DNA of 64,000 nt from Pieris napi (GCF_905475465.1 NC_062242.1:12675501-12739500); one strand, 5' to 3'; positions 35,000-46,675 are shown, counted from the stretch's first letter. The notes: generated by a model from the letters alone, not told the origin. Program-made: numbers and translations.

Positions 35000-36585
35000 C
35001 CTCGCTAATTTGCGATACTTATTTGTTAAGCGAAAATAATATTAATACTTATTTGTTATTATAAATTATAGATACGTTAAATATTTTGTTAAAATCTTTT
35101 ATTAATTTAACCTCCACAGACATCTCTTATATTGAATCGTTTGTATTTTTGAACGATATTAAAAAATATTTGTAGCAGCAGACAAGGACTAAAGTATAAT
35201 ACTACAAAGTTATCCAAATGCCATCTATACTATTGTTACATTATCACATCTGCCAAGACCAATCATAATTACCGTTTAAGACGAATTTAAATTATTTGTT
35301 GTAATACATTGCGCTCTTAAACATTTCAACAAACTTTTTCACTATTGAGAATAAGCAGTGGAAACAAAACATGCTTGAGTTTCAAGAAGTGGGATTATAA
35401 GAATTGGTAAGAATACGTTTTTTGAGTGAAACAGGTGGTGCGTACACAGCTGGGCATTTTATTTAGGCCGTAATTAACAAATTTTTATTTACAAAAATGA
35501 TGTTACTTGTACTAAAAACTTTACAAGTATGTATGTAAACTTAAAATAATATATGTATTTAGAAATGATGTTAACTTATATTACTTAAATAAAACGTTTT
35601 TTTTTTTATACAGAATTGGAGAGTCGTTTATCCAGGTATTGGAGGCCAGGCCAGAAGATGCCTGAATAACCGCCGATTAAATGAACCCATATTATAGTAT
35701 GAATCTAGTGATGATGGGGGAGGGCAAGGAGGAGTTCCACTCCTTTGCTGTTTTTATATGAAACGATGAACCAAATCTTGCAGTGCGACACCTGGTGATG
35801 TCAACAATGAAGGGATGAAACTCCAGCGTGCTTCTAGTAGAACGTTGTTTGATAGTGTCGTACCCATTGCAGTACTAAAAGTTAATTGAATCATAGTTTA
35901 CTGGCACTTAGTTTTCAACACACTTAGAATATAAATCGAAGGTTTTGATTGCTTCCGAAACAATATTCCGTGGCCTTAAAAGTTGATTTATGAAAGAAAT
36001 TTACCCAATGTCACAACACTGTTGTTCAAATGACGAAAGAACGACTATATATAATATCACAGACTCGTTGTTTCGAGAGCTTTTGAGCACTCGTGGTTAT
36101 GAGACTCTAGCGTAATTAAGTTCTACCAAGCCCAATTACATGACGCACGTTAACCTAAGATATTATTGCTTATATTAACTGTCGTGTAGTGTACAGCTTT
36201 AAGCGGTTAGCATTGTCGGCACCTGCGACGCCGGCTGTGCCATTATTGTGTATCGTGCTGTGTATAACTGTATGGACGCGGATAAAAACGTTGCATACTT
36301 GAATTTTTGACATAATGCGGCCAAATAAGGCTCCTGGAATTTATTTAAAAGGTCACTTTTTCAGATCGCTATTTTAATTTGTTTATGGAGATCAGTTATA
36401 TTCCTTGTACTGCGAGTTACCGTTTCAGGTTATTTGTGTCGATATATACCAATGCAACCAAGTCTGGGTCGCAACACAATATCTAGTTGAATAAAGTTTA
36501 TTTAAAGATCACAATTTTTTTTTAATAATTAAAGAAATTGACATTTATTTATTTTAAAATGTTGGCTATGCTAACTTAATGGGTG
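35000..36585. other. Non-coding stretch
   Basis: No gene recognised. The stretch 35610-35890 is less AT-rich than its surroundings and could be an old repeat, but I cannot name it. Confidence 0.45.
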
Positions 36586-36690
36586 TATGTTTTTTTGTGA
36601 CGGTGTTTTTGCGCGCGCATCGCAAAAATTGACTCTCATAATTTTTCTCTAACGCGCTAATATAGGTATAACTTCAAAAAGATATTTTAT
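36586..36690 (+). repeat. Interspersed repeat with a GCGCGCATCG core, copy 2
   Basis: Shares GCGCGCATCG, AAAAATTGACTCTCAT, CTAACGCGC and GTATAACTTCAAAAA with the copy at 2680-2785, in the same order and strand. Probably a transposon fragment; class unknown. Confidence 0.7.
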
Positions 36691-37119
36691 ATAGGTACAA
36701 TGTACATATATTTTGGCTTCTAATTATCGGTGCTAATTTTTTTCTTATTATTTTTAATTCTTTTAATATTTTATGTTTACTTATTTACCTACTATGCATT
36801 GCTTCTTCATCCACCGTACTATCCAATTTTCTCCCCCAGCGACTTTTCCTGTTCTCAGACATCCAGATAATGCTTGATGAAAATTTTGCGCTGATGAAGA
36901 GGTAATCGACGAAACTGAAGCCTGTTTTGAGGATAAACTCAAATCGTACAGTAAAAATTGTATCAAAAAAATTGTATGACCGCTATAATCGTTGTATATT
37001 CGTTATCAAATCCTATCAAAAAAAGTTTTTCTCAGTGACTCCGTAACTAATATTTATGATAGACTGTTGGGCCGTGGAGTTCAAATGCTTGCTTTATAAA
37101 GATTTAAGTTCTTGCCTGA

Positions 37120-37205
37120 TACACCGGTGACCCCAGAGCTGGTGCTTTCCTCGCTCAACGAATAAGTATAATACAGCAAAGAAATGCTGCCAGCGTAAAA
37201 GGTAC
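37120..37205 (+). repeat. LINE-derived fragment, copy 2
   Basis: GGTGACCCCAGAGCTGGTGC, TCCTCGCTCAACGAATAAG, then ATACAGCAAAGAAATGCTGC; the partner of 21785-21870. Not functional. Confidence 0.6.
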
Positions 37206-37250
37206 ACTGCTACAGGAACCAAACTTTTTAAATTATTTTAATTTTATATT

Positions 37251-37588
37251 TCTTAATATATATAAATTACGTGTCACGTTGTTTGTCCGCTATGGACTCC
37301 TAAACTACCGAACCGATATCAATCAAATTTGCACACCGTGTGCAGTTTGATCTAACTTAAAAGATAGGATAGCTTACATCTCAATTTATACCCGCAATAT
37401 TATTTTATTGCAAATATTTGTTTATTATATGATACAATTCTAACAGATGGCGCTGTGTTAAAAGTGCCAACGTTTCACATAAGCTATCTACCTTTCACAT
37501 AAGTTCTCCTACCGTTTCCCTTGAATAGTTTACTACTATGTTATATAACAAAAACTTTAGCCACAGCAACGCTTGGCCGGTCTGCTAG
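37251..37588 (+). mobile_element. Short non-autonomous Helitron-like element
   Basis: Starts TCTTAATATATATAAATTAC and ends GGCCGGTCTGCTAG followed by T, fitting Helitron rules (5' TC, 3' CTRR, T after). Internal blocks CACGTTGTTTGTCCG, CACACCGTGTGCAGTTTGAT and AACAGATGGCGCTGTGT are familiar from lepidopteran Helitrons. No Rep/helicase, so it depends on another element. Confidence 0.7.
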
Positions 37589-38599
37589 TTTTTAATAATT
37601 TTTATTATTACTATGTTGGTTATGAAAATGTTAAATGTTATATTTGTGTGTTAAAAATAAATAATATTTATAATTCAGTTTCAACGGAATTTTCAAATAA
37701 GTAATTTATGTTTCATAATATCTCAGTATGGCAAGTATAAAGACGCTTAATTCACTACAAAACTAATCCACATGTAACATGCGAGTATGTATGTAAGCAT
37801 AATCTCTGAAACTACTCATCCATCAACATAGGGGGCTTAAGTCATAGGTCGAAGGCATTGTTATATGCAAGGCTTAGAGGTATTACCTAACATTAGTATT
37901 TATGCCATCCCAAAGGATGTAGGGAATGGCTCATTAATTAATCGTTTAATGGAGGCCATCTTGTCGGACCTCATAAATTTATTACTATGGCAACAAGCTT
38001 TTTGTTGGTTAATAGGACTTTTCTGAAAACAAACCTAAAATATCTAGTATTAGTTCAATGTAGCCACTGTATTGTGAAATAAATATTAGTAAACTAAGAA
38101 AAAATTGTGTTTATTTGTATTTTAATACGCCATCTCTATTACGAAAAAGGATGTGATTATCTCGGAACCATCCAATTTGAATTTGGCCTTTTTGAGGAAT
38201 CGGAGAAAAATAGCCTATATTTCGGAGAATTTCCTTTTTCTTACACACAATCAATTAAAAACAAACTTAAGTTCGTTGGCCGATCCCGACAAAGCCACCT
38301 CCAGACCCTTCCAACCTGAACTTTCGCCCCACTCTTGGCTAAACATTGCTTTCTACCAGTTTTATTTATCCCAACTCTCGTACTGTACGCCTTTATTTCA
38401 GTTTTTGGGTATCAATTCATAATGATTTACTCCACTTCTCGCAAGGTCCTGTCCATCTTCACTTCTCCTTTCGAATACTTCTTACAATGCCTTCTATCTT
38501 TGTCGTGTACCTCATGTAAATATATCTAACCCTATCTCATTTGTTTTTAATTAGTAAACTTCTTCTCTTTGACAATTGTCATATTATATATATTTTATA

Positions 38600-38984
38600 G
38601 TGGCGTGTTTTATTTTTATATAAAGGACTCCTACATAGTAACATATCAGACGCGCGATCAGGCTGATCTGTGGCCGTGAAGTTAGGCAACAGGGGAGTAT
38701 CAGATCTCCTCTTTCCTATAAAAATACTTTATTTGCTTAAAAGGATTGGCGTCTCCCACCGGGCCCGCGCGAGTTCTACTCCGCAAATATCCTCCTGATA
38801 TTTATGGGCGAATTGGAGCCACTGGCCGGCGGAACCCGCGTTACCTTTTGTAGTGGGTTACGATTCTCACTGATGTTAAGTTATTCTACTATCACTGGTG
38901 GGTCTGAGTGGGATGTCTTCCTTAAGTAGAAACCCTCCTGTAGTAGTTTAGATATATTTATGTAAATATAAGATTTAATTTATG
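38600..38984. other. GC-richer stretch of unknown origin before the RTE element
   Basis: Includes GGGCCCGCGCGAGTTCTACT and CACTGGCCGGCGGAACCCGC at about 38760-38840. Not coding in any frame that I can recognise; probably an old repeat. Confidence 0.4.
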
Positions 38985-39106
38985 TAAATTATTAATAATA
39001 ATAATAAAGCCATTTATTCCAAAACTTGCTTATGTTTTACAATGTTGTTAGTACTTAATTGCTTAAATTTAAAATGGTTACTTATAATTACCGTTAGTAT
39101 TATTAT

Positions 39107-41929
39107 TTATGTACAAGGTTTGGATCCCTGTTGGGTAAAGGCCTCCTCCATCCTTTTCCATGACTCCCTGTCTCTGCCTATTTGTATCCAGTCGTTTCCT
39201 GCGACGTGTGTTATATCATCAGCCCACCGTCTTAATTGTCGACCAACATTTCTCTTCCCCATGGGTCCTTTCCATCGTGTGGTTTCAATGGTCCATCTTC
39301 TGTCTCGGTATCGTGAGATGTGTCCAGCCCATCTCCATTTGAGTAAGAGTGCGTGCCTGAGAGCATCAGTTAATTTGGTTTTTTGACGAATTTCTTCGCT
39401 CCTAATTTTGTGTATTCTCCTAATTTTCAGCATACTCCTTTCCATTGCTGTTTGGTTACTTTTAATTTTTTGTTTTATTTTATTTGTAAAGGTCCAAGTT
39501 TGGCAGCCATACAGCAAGCAAGGTAACAGGCATGTATCAAATATTGTCCTTTTCATGTGTGAGCTGTAATTGCCTTTTAAGATTTCTTTTAATGCCCAGA
39601 ATTTCTTCCAAGTTGTGTTGATTCTCCTTGTCACTTCTTCTTCGTTATTTGAAGTTTTGAAGGAAATTTGTTTGCCCAAGTATATGTATTGCCTGACGTA
39701 TTCTATATTATTACCTTTTATCACTATCTGGCGCTCCCGATTGTTCGTTAGTATCTTCGTTTTATTTACATTCATTTCAAGGCCGATTTTGGAACTTTCG
39801 CAGTCCAGTGATCTCATCATTTCGTCTAAGTCTTTTGCAGTCTCAGCAATAACAGCAATATCATCTGCGAACCTCAGATTGTTTAAGTATTGTCCGTTTA
39901 TGTACACTCCGCTGTTCTTCCAGTCTAGTTTTTGGAAGATAGTTTCAAGGACTGCTATAAACAGCTTCGGGGAAAGAGGATCACCTTGTCTAACTCCGCG
40001 TTCTATGTTTATTTCGTCACCTCTAGTTTCTAATTTAACTCTGCTCGTGCTTTTTGTATAGATATATTTCAAAACATTGATGTATTTCTGGTTGATATTT
40101 GAATATTGTAAAGCGTTCCAGATTGCACAGTGACTAATGCTATCAAAAGCTTTGCTATAGTCAATGAACGCCACATACAGAGGTCTATTGTATTCTCTGT
40201 ATTTTTCTATGACTTGTTCTAATGTCTGTATGTGGTCCATTGTGCTGAAGCTTGATCTGAATCCTGCCTGTTCTTTTGGTTGCTGCTTATCAATATCGTC
40301 AGATATTCTCTTTAAGATTATGGATGAAAATAGTTTATAAATACTTGCCAGCAGACTTATGGGCCTGTAATTCCCTATATCTAAGGGATTTCCTTTCTTG
40401 AAGAGAAGGATTATATCCGATGTACACCACTGTTTTGGTACCTTTTCTTCATCTAGTATCTTATTGAACAATCGCGTAAAATGATATGTTAAAATGGGTG
40501 CTCCTATTTTAAGTGCCTCATTGCATATTCCGTCTGGTCCGGGACTCTTCTCGGCTTTCAGCTTTTTCATATGATCATAAACTTCGGAGTATTCAATTTG
40601 TCTGATGTGATCTGTCGTGTTCGTATGGGTTGTTTGCGATATGATTTCGGGGTTATTTTGTTTACTATATAAGTTTTTGTAGAAGTTAGTAGCGTGATTT
40701 ATTACATCTTTTCTGGATTTTGTTTTTAGTGAGTTATTTTCAAGTTTTTGAATCCAGGACTTGTGTGTAGTTAGTTCTTTGTATGCTTTTTTGGCACTTC
40801 TAAAATGTTTAATGTTCCTTGTAATAATCTCGTATCTGTGGTTGTTGTAGTCCTTACGGATTGATCTATTAGTCTCTTTGTATATTCTGCTTAGTTCTGT
40901 TTTCATATCTTTAGTTTTGTTCTTTGTGTGTAGTAGTTCCGTGCGCCTTTTTAAAAGTTCCATTGTGTCTTTTGAGAAGATATTGTGTTGGTGGGGATAC
41001 ATATTGGTTTTGTATTTTAAGCTCTCTGTTATGCCTTTTTCCAGGATATTGTAGTATGTTTGGATATCAATGCTGTCTGTTTTTATATTTTCTGTATGTT
41101 TTTGTAGATTTCCGATGTAGCACTTTATTTCTGTTTCTGTCTTGGGGATATTAGCTGGTGTTGTATAGGTTTTTCTGCTCTTTACTGGACTACTCAAAAG
41201 TAATGTTGCTCTCACTAATCTATGATCGGAAGAGAATTCAACTTTGTTAAGTACCTCAATATTCGTTATAAGTTTGTTGTGGGTTATCATAATAAAATCT
41301 ATTTCATTTTTAGTTTTGTGGTCGGGTGATAACCATGTCCATCTAGAGCTTGCTTTCTTTTTGAAAAATGAGTTCATTATGGATAGTTTGTATTGATGAG
41401 CATAAATTAAGAGCCGTTCCCCTCTATCATTCCGCACTCCGTAACCAAATTTTCCCATTACTGGATAGTAGTTTGTTTTTGGACATCCTATTTTCGCGTT
41501 GAAATCTCCCATGACAATGACCTTCCCTTCTGTCTTTGTGTGAGCAAATTCAATGTCTTTGTAAAAATTTTCAATTTCTTCTTCTGTTGATCTCTCTGTC
41601 GGTGCATATGCTTGGATTATTGAAAAAGAGAAGCAATCAAACTTCATTTGTAGAAGTGCTACTCTTTCAGAGATTCCTATAAAGTTGATGATGTTATTTT
41701 TATACATTTTCTTGATAAGGAATCCCACTCCATATAGTCCTTTAGTTTCGCCAATATAGCAAAATATAAGGTCGCTGTGCTCTTCTATCTTACATCCCAT
41801 TTTTCGGACTTCTGCAAGGCCTATAATGTCCCAGTTAATATTTTTTAGAGCATTAGTCAATTCAAGGAATCGTTCTATTGATCCTAGCGATTTTACATTA
41901 TAATTGCAGATTTTGAGTGTTTGTTTCAT
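39107..41929 (-). CDS. LINE ORF2: AP-type endonuclease and reverse transcriptase, 940 residues
   Basis: The N-terminal endonuclease (about 1-240) shows KICNYNVKSLGS, GLAEVRKMG, AYAPTE, VMGDFNAKIG (near 140), NEIDFIMI and SSDHRLVRATL (near 233): all the metal-binding and catalytic positions of the AP-endonuclease fold. The RT follows (about 450-720) with NYRPISLLASIYKL, EQAGFRSSFSTMDHI, box A FIDYSKAFDS (near 590), box B RGVRQGDPLSPKLF and box C LRFADDIAVI (near 688). The C-terminus has KWRWAGHISR, GRQLRRWADDI and SWKRMEEAFTQQ, typical of RTE-type proteins. There is no RNase H. The enzyme nicks target DNA and reverse transcribes element RNA there. The Met at 41929 lies just before the endonuclease fold, so the start is plausible. 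ORF2 begins 141 bases after ORF1 ends; how it is translated is not visible. Confidence 0.95.
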   Translation of the reverse strand: MKQTLKICNYNVKSLGSIERFLELTNALKNINWDIIGLAEVRKMGCKIEEHSDLIFCYIGETKGLYGVGFLIKKMYKNNIINFIGISERVALLQMKFDCFSFSIIQAYAPTERSTEEEIENFYKDIEFAHTKTEGKVIVMGDFNAKIGCPKTNYYPVMGKFGYGVRNDRGERLLIYAHQYKLSIMNSFFKKKASSRWTWLSPDHKTKNEIDFIMITHNKLITNIEVLNKVEFSSDHRLVRATLLLSSPVKSRKTYTTPANIPKTETEIKCYIGNLQKHTENIKTDSIDIQTYYNILEKGITESLKYKTNMYPHQHNIFSKDTMELLKRRTELLHTKNKTKDMKTELSRIYKETNRSIRKDYNNHRYEIITRNIKHFRSAKKAYKELTTHKSWIQKLENNSLKTKSRKDVINHATNFYKNLYSKQNNPEIISQTTHTNTTDHIRQIEYSEVYDHMKKLKAEKSPGPDGICNEALKIGAPILTYHFTRLFNKILDEEKVPKQWCTSDIILLFKKGNPLDIGNYRPISLLASIYKLFSSIILKRISDDIDKQQPKEQAGFRSSFSTMDHIQTLEQVIEKYREYNRPLYVAFIDYSKAFDSISHCAIWNALQYSNINQKYINVLKYIYTKSTSRVKLETRGDEINIERGVRQGDPLSPKLFIAVLETIFQKLDWKNSGVYINGQYLNNLRFADDIAVIAETAKDLDEMMRSLDCESSKIGLEMNVNKTKILTNNRERQIVIKGNNIEYVRQYIYLGKQISFKTSNNEEEVTRRINTTWKKFWALKEILKGNYSSHMKRTIFDTCLLPCLLYGCQTWTFTNKIKQKIKSNQTAMERSMLKIRRIHKIRSEEIRQKTKLTDALRHALLLKWRWAGHISRYRDRRWTIETTRWKGPMGKRNVGRQLRRWADDITHVAGNDWIQIGRDRESWKRMEEAFTQQGSKPCT

Positions 41930-42070
41930 ACCATGATCTATTTCTCTATTTGGTGGAGGGTTGTAGTCTGATTCCCCACGATGACAAGTCGGATTGGGGA
42001 ATGTTTTGTTTCTTTTATCTATTAGTTCTCGTCTGTTTAATGTTTTGTTCCGGTGGCTGATGGCAATATC

Positions 42071-42796
42071 CTATAGATTCTGAACGGTTGGCACATTGGC
42101 AGAAGGTAAGGAATTACTTCTATTCCTCATTATGTCGAATGCATTTAACCGAGCTGTTTTTGTTGACAGTTGTTGTTTGTGAGGGTGCTCTATTGCGTTA
42201 GGCGAGGTTGATGTTTCCCTTTTGCGTTTTTCGTTACCTGGTTTGCCCTGTTTAATAATTAGCTTGTCGTAGTTTATGTATGCGTAATTGCCCTTCTTCC
42301 TTTCCTCTTCCACTTTTGGTTGTAGTTTCTTTCTCATGTCCAATATTTCTTTCGGGTAGTCTTCAGATAAATACAAGCTTTTCAATTTCTTTTTATTTAC
42401 CACTATCTCGTTTTTCTTCCAGGCGTTCACGAATGTTAGGAGGATAGGCCTTTCTTTTCCGTTTTTTGTGTTATTTTTGCCAATTCTATAGATCGTGTTC
42501 ACATCCCTATCTTCAAAAGTAATGTTTAAATCATGTTCAAATTTCTTTTTGATTATTTCGATTAGGTCGATAGTCGATGTTTCGGTTTCTTTTACTCCAT
42601 ATAAAATTAGGTTGTTGTATCTTCTATATTTTTCAAGATTGTTTATTTTTTCCTTTAATTTCTCATTTTCTGATTTTAATTCCTGCATTTCAAGTCTAAA
42701 AGGAACTAGTTTTTCATCAATCCGTGCCATAATGTCATCGGTTTGTTTTGACATTTCTATTTTCATTTGTTCAAAAAAAGATTGAAGGTTATCCAT
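42071..42796 (-). CDS. LINE ORF1: coiled-coil RNA-binding protein, 241 residues
   Basis: Residues about 20-58 (EMQELKSENEKLKEKINNLE) form a heptad coiled coil, as in ORF1 proteins that trimerise. Then YRRYNNLILYGVKE begins an RRM-like domain with TIYRIGK and RPILLTFVNAWKK strands, followed by a basic region (KQGKPGNEKRKRETS) near 200. This is the coiled coil plus RRM plan of L1-type ORF1. Such proteins bind element RNA and make the particle that carries ORF2. Many RTE elements lack a substantial ORF1, so this belongs to a two-ORF branch. The ATG at 42796 heads the coiled coil; no other start is better. Confidence 0.85.
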   Translation of the reverse strand: MDNLQSFFEQMKIEMSKQTDDIMARIDEKLVPFRLEMQELKSENEKLKEKINNLEKYRRYNNLILYGVKETETSTIDLIEIIKKKFEHDLNITFEDRDVNTIYRIGKNNTKNGKERPILLTFVNAWKKNEIVVNKKKLKSLYLSEDYPKEILDMRKKLQPKVEEERKKGNYAYINYDKLIIKQGKPGNEKRKRETSTSPNAIEHPHKQQLSTKTARLNAFDIMRNRSNSLPSANVPTVQNL

Positions 42797-43324
42797 TTTT
42801 GCCGCTATCGCTTACGTGAAATGAAACGTATTATTGTGAACGCAGCTTAATAGGACTATTATGTTGGTAGTACTGACCCGCCTTAGTTTTGTTGAAATTG
42901 TGTCTATAGTCTATACTCGGTTTGTTTGGCAGGTAACCTCAAAAGTTTTTTCCACTTTTTAACCACTGAATAATTATCTTGATAACACAGTTTGCACTTG
43001 GATGTTTTAGTTGCAGTATAGTTTATCACAATATGTATGAAATTTAAATGTTTTTACACCGGAGTTCACAGTATATTCACAGTTTATTCGTAGAAATACG
43101 GAGCTTCGTTACACTATGTATTTACGTCTAGACAGCCGGACGAATTTTTAAATTATTACGAACAGGTTTTTTTTAACAATAAACACTTTTTATTTTTCAT
43201 GTGTCAATTTGTCCAACAAAACTAAAAATTGTTTTTGTTCCTGTATCAGTTTTGTGTATATAACTATACATATTTTGCTCTTCTTGCTTACCTTATCTAA
43301 TTTAATATATTTTCTTTTTTTTCA

Positions 43325-43450
43325 ATAGTGGTTGCCTGGAACAGATCGCTCGAAAGCGATAAGGCCGCCAGTTGACCTCCTTTTCATTTAATTTTGTCAA
43401 TTTTAATATGTTATTGCAACGAAGTTTTAATAGATTAATTAAATAAATTA
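43325..43450 (+). repeat. LINE-type 3' tail with a GATCGCT/AGCGAT hairpin
   Basis: GTTGCCTGGAACAGATCGCT and CGAAAGCGATAAGGCCGCC contain the perfect stem ATCGCT-CGAA-AGCGAT, then a T-rich stretch and ATTAATTAAATAAATT. This hairpin tail is widespread in lepidopteran LINE 3' UTRs. A minus-strand relative lies at 53265-53320. Confidence 0.7.
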
Positions 43451-45397
43451 TTTAAATTATCACTTATGGCTATGAATAAAACAATATGACTTCTACAGTC
43501 CTATTATAGCCACCAGCCTATCACAATAATAATCAATACCTGCAGCATGTCAACCAGCTAAATGCAATATTGTGTAGTGCTAATAAAATTTATTATCATT
43601 ATTGCGCATTAACATTTTGCGCCAAATGCAAATTCAATTGAAACACGTCACCGTCGGGAATCGATCTTGGGAACGATTTCGGCATGTTCGGAAGTGGCTG
43701 ACTGCAATACTAATGACCTACGTGACACCTTAACCGACTGGAGAAATGGGGATTTAGATATTTTTCATTCATTTAAATATTTTTTTTTATTAAATGTTAG
43801 TAAACATAATTTACTATCTTTAGTTATTTTAATTAATAGACGCCTTGCTTCTTTTCGTTTTACTTTACATCGAATATCGTATATCTATTACATTTTTAAA
43901 TTCGTAACATCATTTAGGTACCTACATAGAATGTGCGACATTGGTAAATTTAAAAATACTCTACAGGTATTAAAAAAATTCTAGATTCCAGTAGGTAATG
44001 AAAGAAGTTTTTTAATCAGTCCTGGAAATTTTAGCTTGATTATTATAAATTTTTACAAACAAAAATTAAAAAAAAACTTTTTTCTATAATATTAGAGAAG
44101 GGATTTATATGTAGAACTATATTTGTACTCAAGTTTTATTTTATGGCAGCAAAATAATTTCATGTTTTGGAGTTCCGACTCGGGATAGGCCAACAAACAA
44201 TGGCCCATAGGTAAAACATTATTTTCGTAGATTGATACTGTACAACATTTTTTTGTTCTATTATCGATAGCGCACGCTATGACAGATATTTTACGGACAT
44301 TTTTTTCACATCTTGGGTTATATTATTGCATTTTTATTAGTGATCCCATTTTTTTTGTAAATGTAATATAGCCTATGTCAGTCACTGAAGATGCAGCTTT
44401 CTAATGGTGAAAGAATTTTTGAAATCGGTCTAGTAGTTTGCGTGAAAACATTGCAAACATACATAGATTTCCTCTCTATAATATAAGTATTGATATGTGA
44501 ATATGTAATTTTAATAGCAATTCCGGACCCGATTTCAATATAAACCGTTCGTTCTATGCATTTTAAAAGATACAGTGCTATGGATATTGATAAGACTAAA
44601 CGGAATTGGGTTCCACAGTAACGAGATACGATAGTTACTCGTAGATGACGTCATAAAAGTTCTCTGTAGATAGAACCAACGTAATGGTCAACTATTTATT
44701 GAGCCATTTCTAATAGTTATTGAAGCTACACGGTATTCTGGGATTTCTTTCGGAATTCGTTACGGTAAGGAAGACACAGATAGCTGATCGCCAACTTGCT
44801 ATGGAAATGAATACCCCATAGGGCAGTGTAGCTCCGTGCCCCACTCTATGCACGACAACCCAACTATTTTATGTCCATTCAATTCCTCTGTGCTATGAGT
44901 AATCCTTTGTAGGAGCGTATAAATACAATGGCAACTGAACTGGGCTATACTGCCATTCTTCCTGTACTGTGATACATTACATAAAACATTACATTGTTCA
45001 TGATGACTTGTTTACGTACCACGAATATAGAGAGCGCAGAGTATTTTGATCAGTGGGGTTAAATACATTAGCAAAACAAAATATAAATAGAATTTTTCAA
45101 ATTTGCATTTTAGTTTTTTCAAATATTTGGACAAATTTCTAATAACAGTAGGGGTAATCTTTTATTGCCAAACACGTATTTATGTCGTACCAAAGATCAT
45201 TACAATTTATAAGAATTAAATAATATGGAAGGTGACGGGAGGATTGAACGGGCACCCTTTGTTCCAGTAAGCCTTAGTTTCTTCCACCTACACTTGTATT
45301 TCTAACTCAGAAATTATCCTTAAATTGTATGAATACAAGTACTAAAAGGTCCCAGTTATTTTTAGTTTAACTATATTGCTGTATCTCATTGTTACCT
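43451..45397. other. Mostly unassigned non-coding stretch
   Basis: Only a transposon-end fragment at 44390-44495 stands out (GAAATCGGTCTAGTAGTTTG, ending CTCTATAATATAAGTATTGAT-like). No gene seen. Confidence 0.5.
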
Positions 45398-45427
45398 AAT
45401 AAATAACGTATAAAAACATAAAAAATT

Positions 45428-45643
45428 AATCAATGGCGTTACAACCTTTTTTAGGTCTTGGCCTCAGATTTCTGTATCTGTTATCATATAGACAAGTAGG
45501 TGATCAGCCTCCTGTGCCTGAAACACGCCGTCGACTTTTTGGGTCTAAGACAAGGCGGTTTCCTTCACCGTTCGAGCGAATGTTAAATTGCGCATAGAAA
45601 GATGAGAGCCGCATGCTGAAGCCACTAGGCCAACACTGCTCTC
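45428..45643 (-). mobile_element. tRNA-derived SINE with 15-bp target-site duplication
   Basis: 3' end (GCGTTACAACCTTTTTTAGG), body (GTAGGTGATCAGCCTCCTGT, CCGTCGACTTTTTGGGTCTA) and box A (CCACTAGGCCAACACTGCTC) are present on the minus strand; box B is lost. AATAAATAACGTATA at 45398-45412 repeats with one change at 45644-45658. Confidence 0.88.
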
Positions 45644-46574
45644 AATAAATAATGTATACTAGTGTTTCATTAGCCTACCATATTTGCGACTGTACTAAGA
45701 ATTCTTGTTCTTAGTTGTGCTTGACACGCACTTGTTCAAAACGAATTTCTCGTTATTTCTTCTTTGGAGACCATGGCAGCCTAGTTATGTTACAAGGCTG
45801 TGGAATGTTACACTGATTAGTGAATTCAATTAGGCAAATGGAGAGAGAGCATTCTCTACTGTTACAATTAATCTGTTCCCCGAACCCGCAGGCTAGTACA
45901 TGTAAAATAGAACATTATTCAGCTAAAGTACACAAATGGCGAGATGACATAAAATTAATTAAATTAGAATGAAATATGGTTTTGGATTGTGTTTTCATTG
46001 GCCATATGTTCCTATTTTAATATTCACTATTTCAATAATCATATTCAATTGTAAACAGTGAGCAAACAAAACTATTTAATAATTTATTTTCAATTATTGT
46101 GATGGTAATTAAATAAATAATTTAAAACTTTATTTACAACTGTATTGCCATTATTATTTAATACATCGACGTCAAATTGCTTCTTAACCGTTAATACAGT
46201 TGTTTATTTGATTTCAATGTTGCTAAATTTATAAATTTATAAATGAAATCAATGGTCGATAATAATAATGATAGTCATTATTATCATTAAAAGTTATTTA
46301 TCATAACTTGAATCCTCGGGTTAAATACAGTTCGATTGAGCTGTCGAACCAAGCAGAAGCCTTTCAAAATTAGATTCTTATATCGAAATGAAATGGCTGA
46401 TGACAATATACTAATTTTCCTCGTATCTTCAGTAATTTATCTGCAGGTCCTGTTTTTGTTAAAATTCATGTCGTGCTTTCTCGGTATTGTGCCTAGTTCT
46501 CCTTCTTCGTACACGTTTTCTGTCATGCCCATTCATGTCTGTAATTCCCAAATCTATCTCGCTCCTTCATATAT

Positions 46575-46675
46575 ATAATTACTGCCAGTTCTCAAACCAA
46601 AGGCGGACAACGGCCGAGAATTCTATAAGCTCTCCGTCACTCTTTTTAATCTCCGAGGGTTTTTTTTATCTGTAT
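46575..46675 (+). repeat. Interspersed repeat D, copy 1
   Basis: ATTACTGCCAGTTCTCAAA, CAAAGGCGGACAACGG and CTCTCCGTCACTCTTTTTAA resemble 51395-51450 and a repeat common in moths. Unclassified. Confidence 0.5.

Larger units (their letters stand above)
38995..43148 (-). mobile_element. Apparently full-length RTE-type LINE, about 4.15 kb
   Basis: Two intact ORFs (42796-42071 and 41929-39107) share one orientation, with a 5' leader of about 350 bases and a 3' UTR of about 100 bases ending in an (AAT)n microsatellite (38993-39006 on the plus strand), as in RTE-type elements. TAAATTATTA occurs at 38985-38994 and 43149-43158 and could be the target-site duplication; being AT-rich and only 10 bp it is suggestive, and it sets the ends. 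No frameshift or stop interrupts either ORF, so this copy could be young and possibly able to move. Confidence 0.85.

Noticed and set aside
38655..38705. 5S rRNA-like string (CCGTGAAGTTAGGCAAC)
   Set aside because: Only a short resemblance to the 5S core; the rest does not follow. Chance or a very old 5S-derived repeat.
39042..39386. 114-codon plus-strand ORF
   Set aside because: Antisense to the end of ORF2 and its 3' UTR.
39570..40061. 163-codon plus-strand ORF
   Set aside because: Antisense to the RT of the RTE-type ORF2; its content follows from the true frame.
43667..43984. 105-codon plus-strand ORF
   Set aside because: AT-driven composition, no motif, no splice or promoter context.
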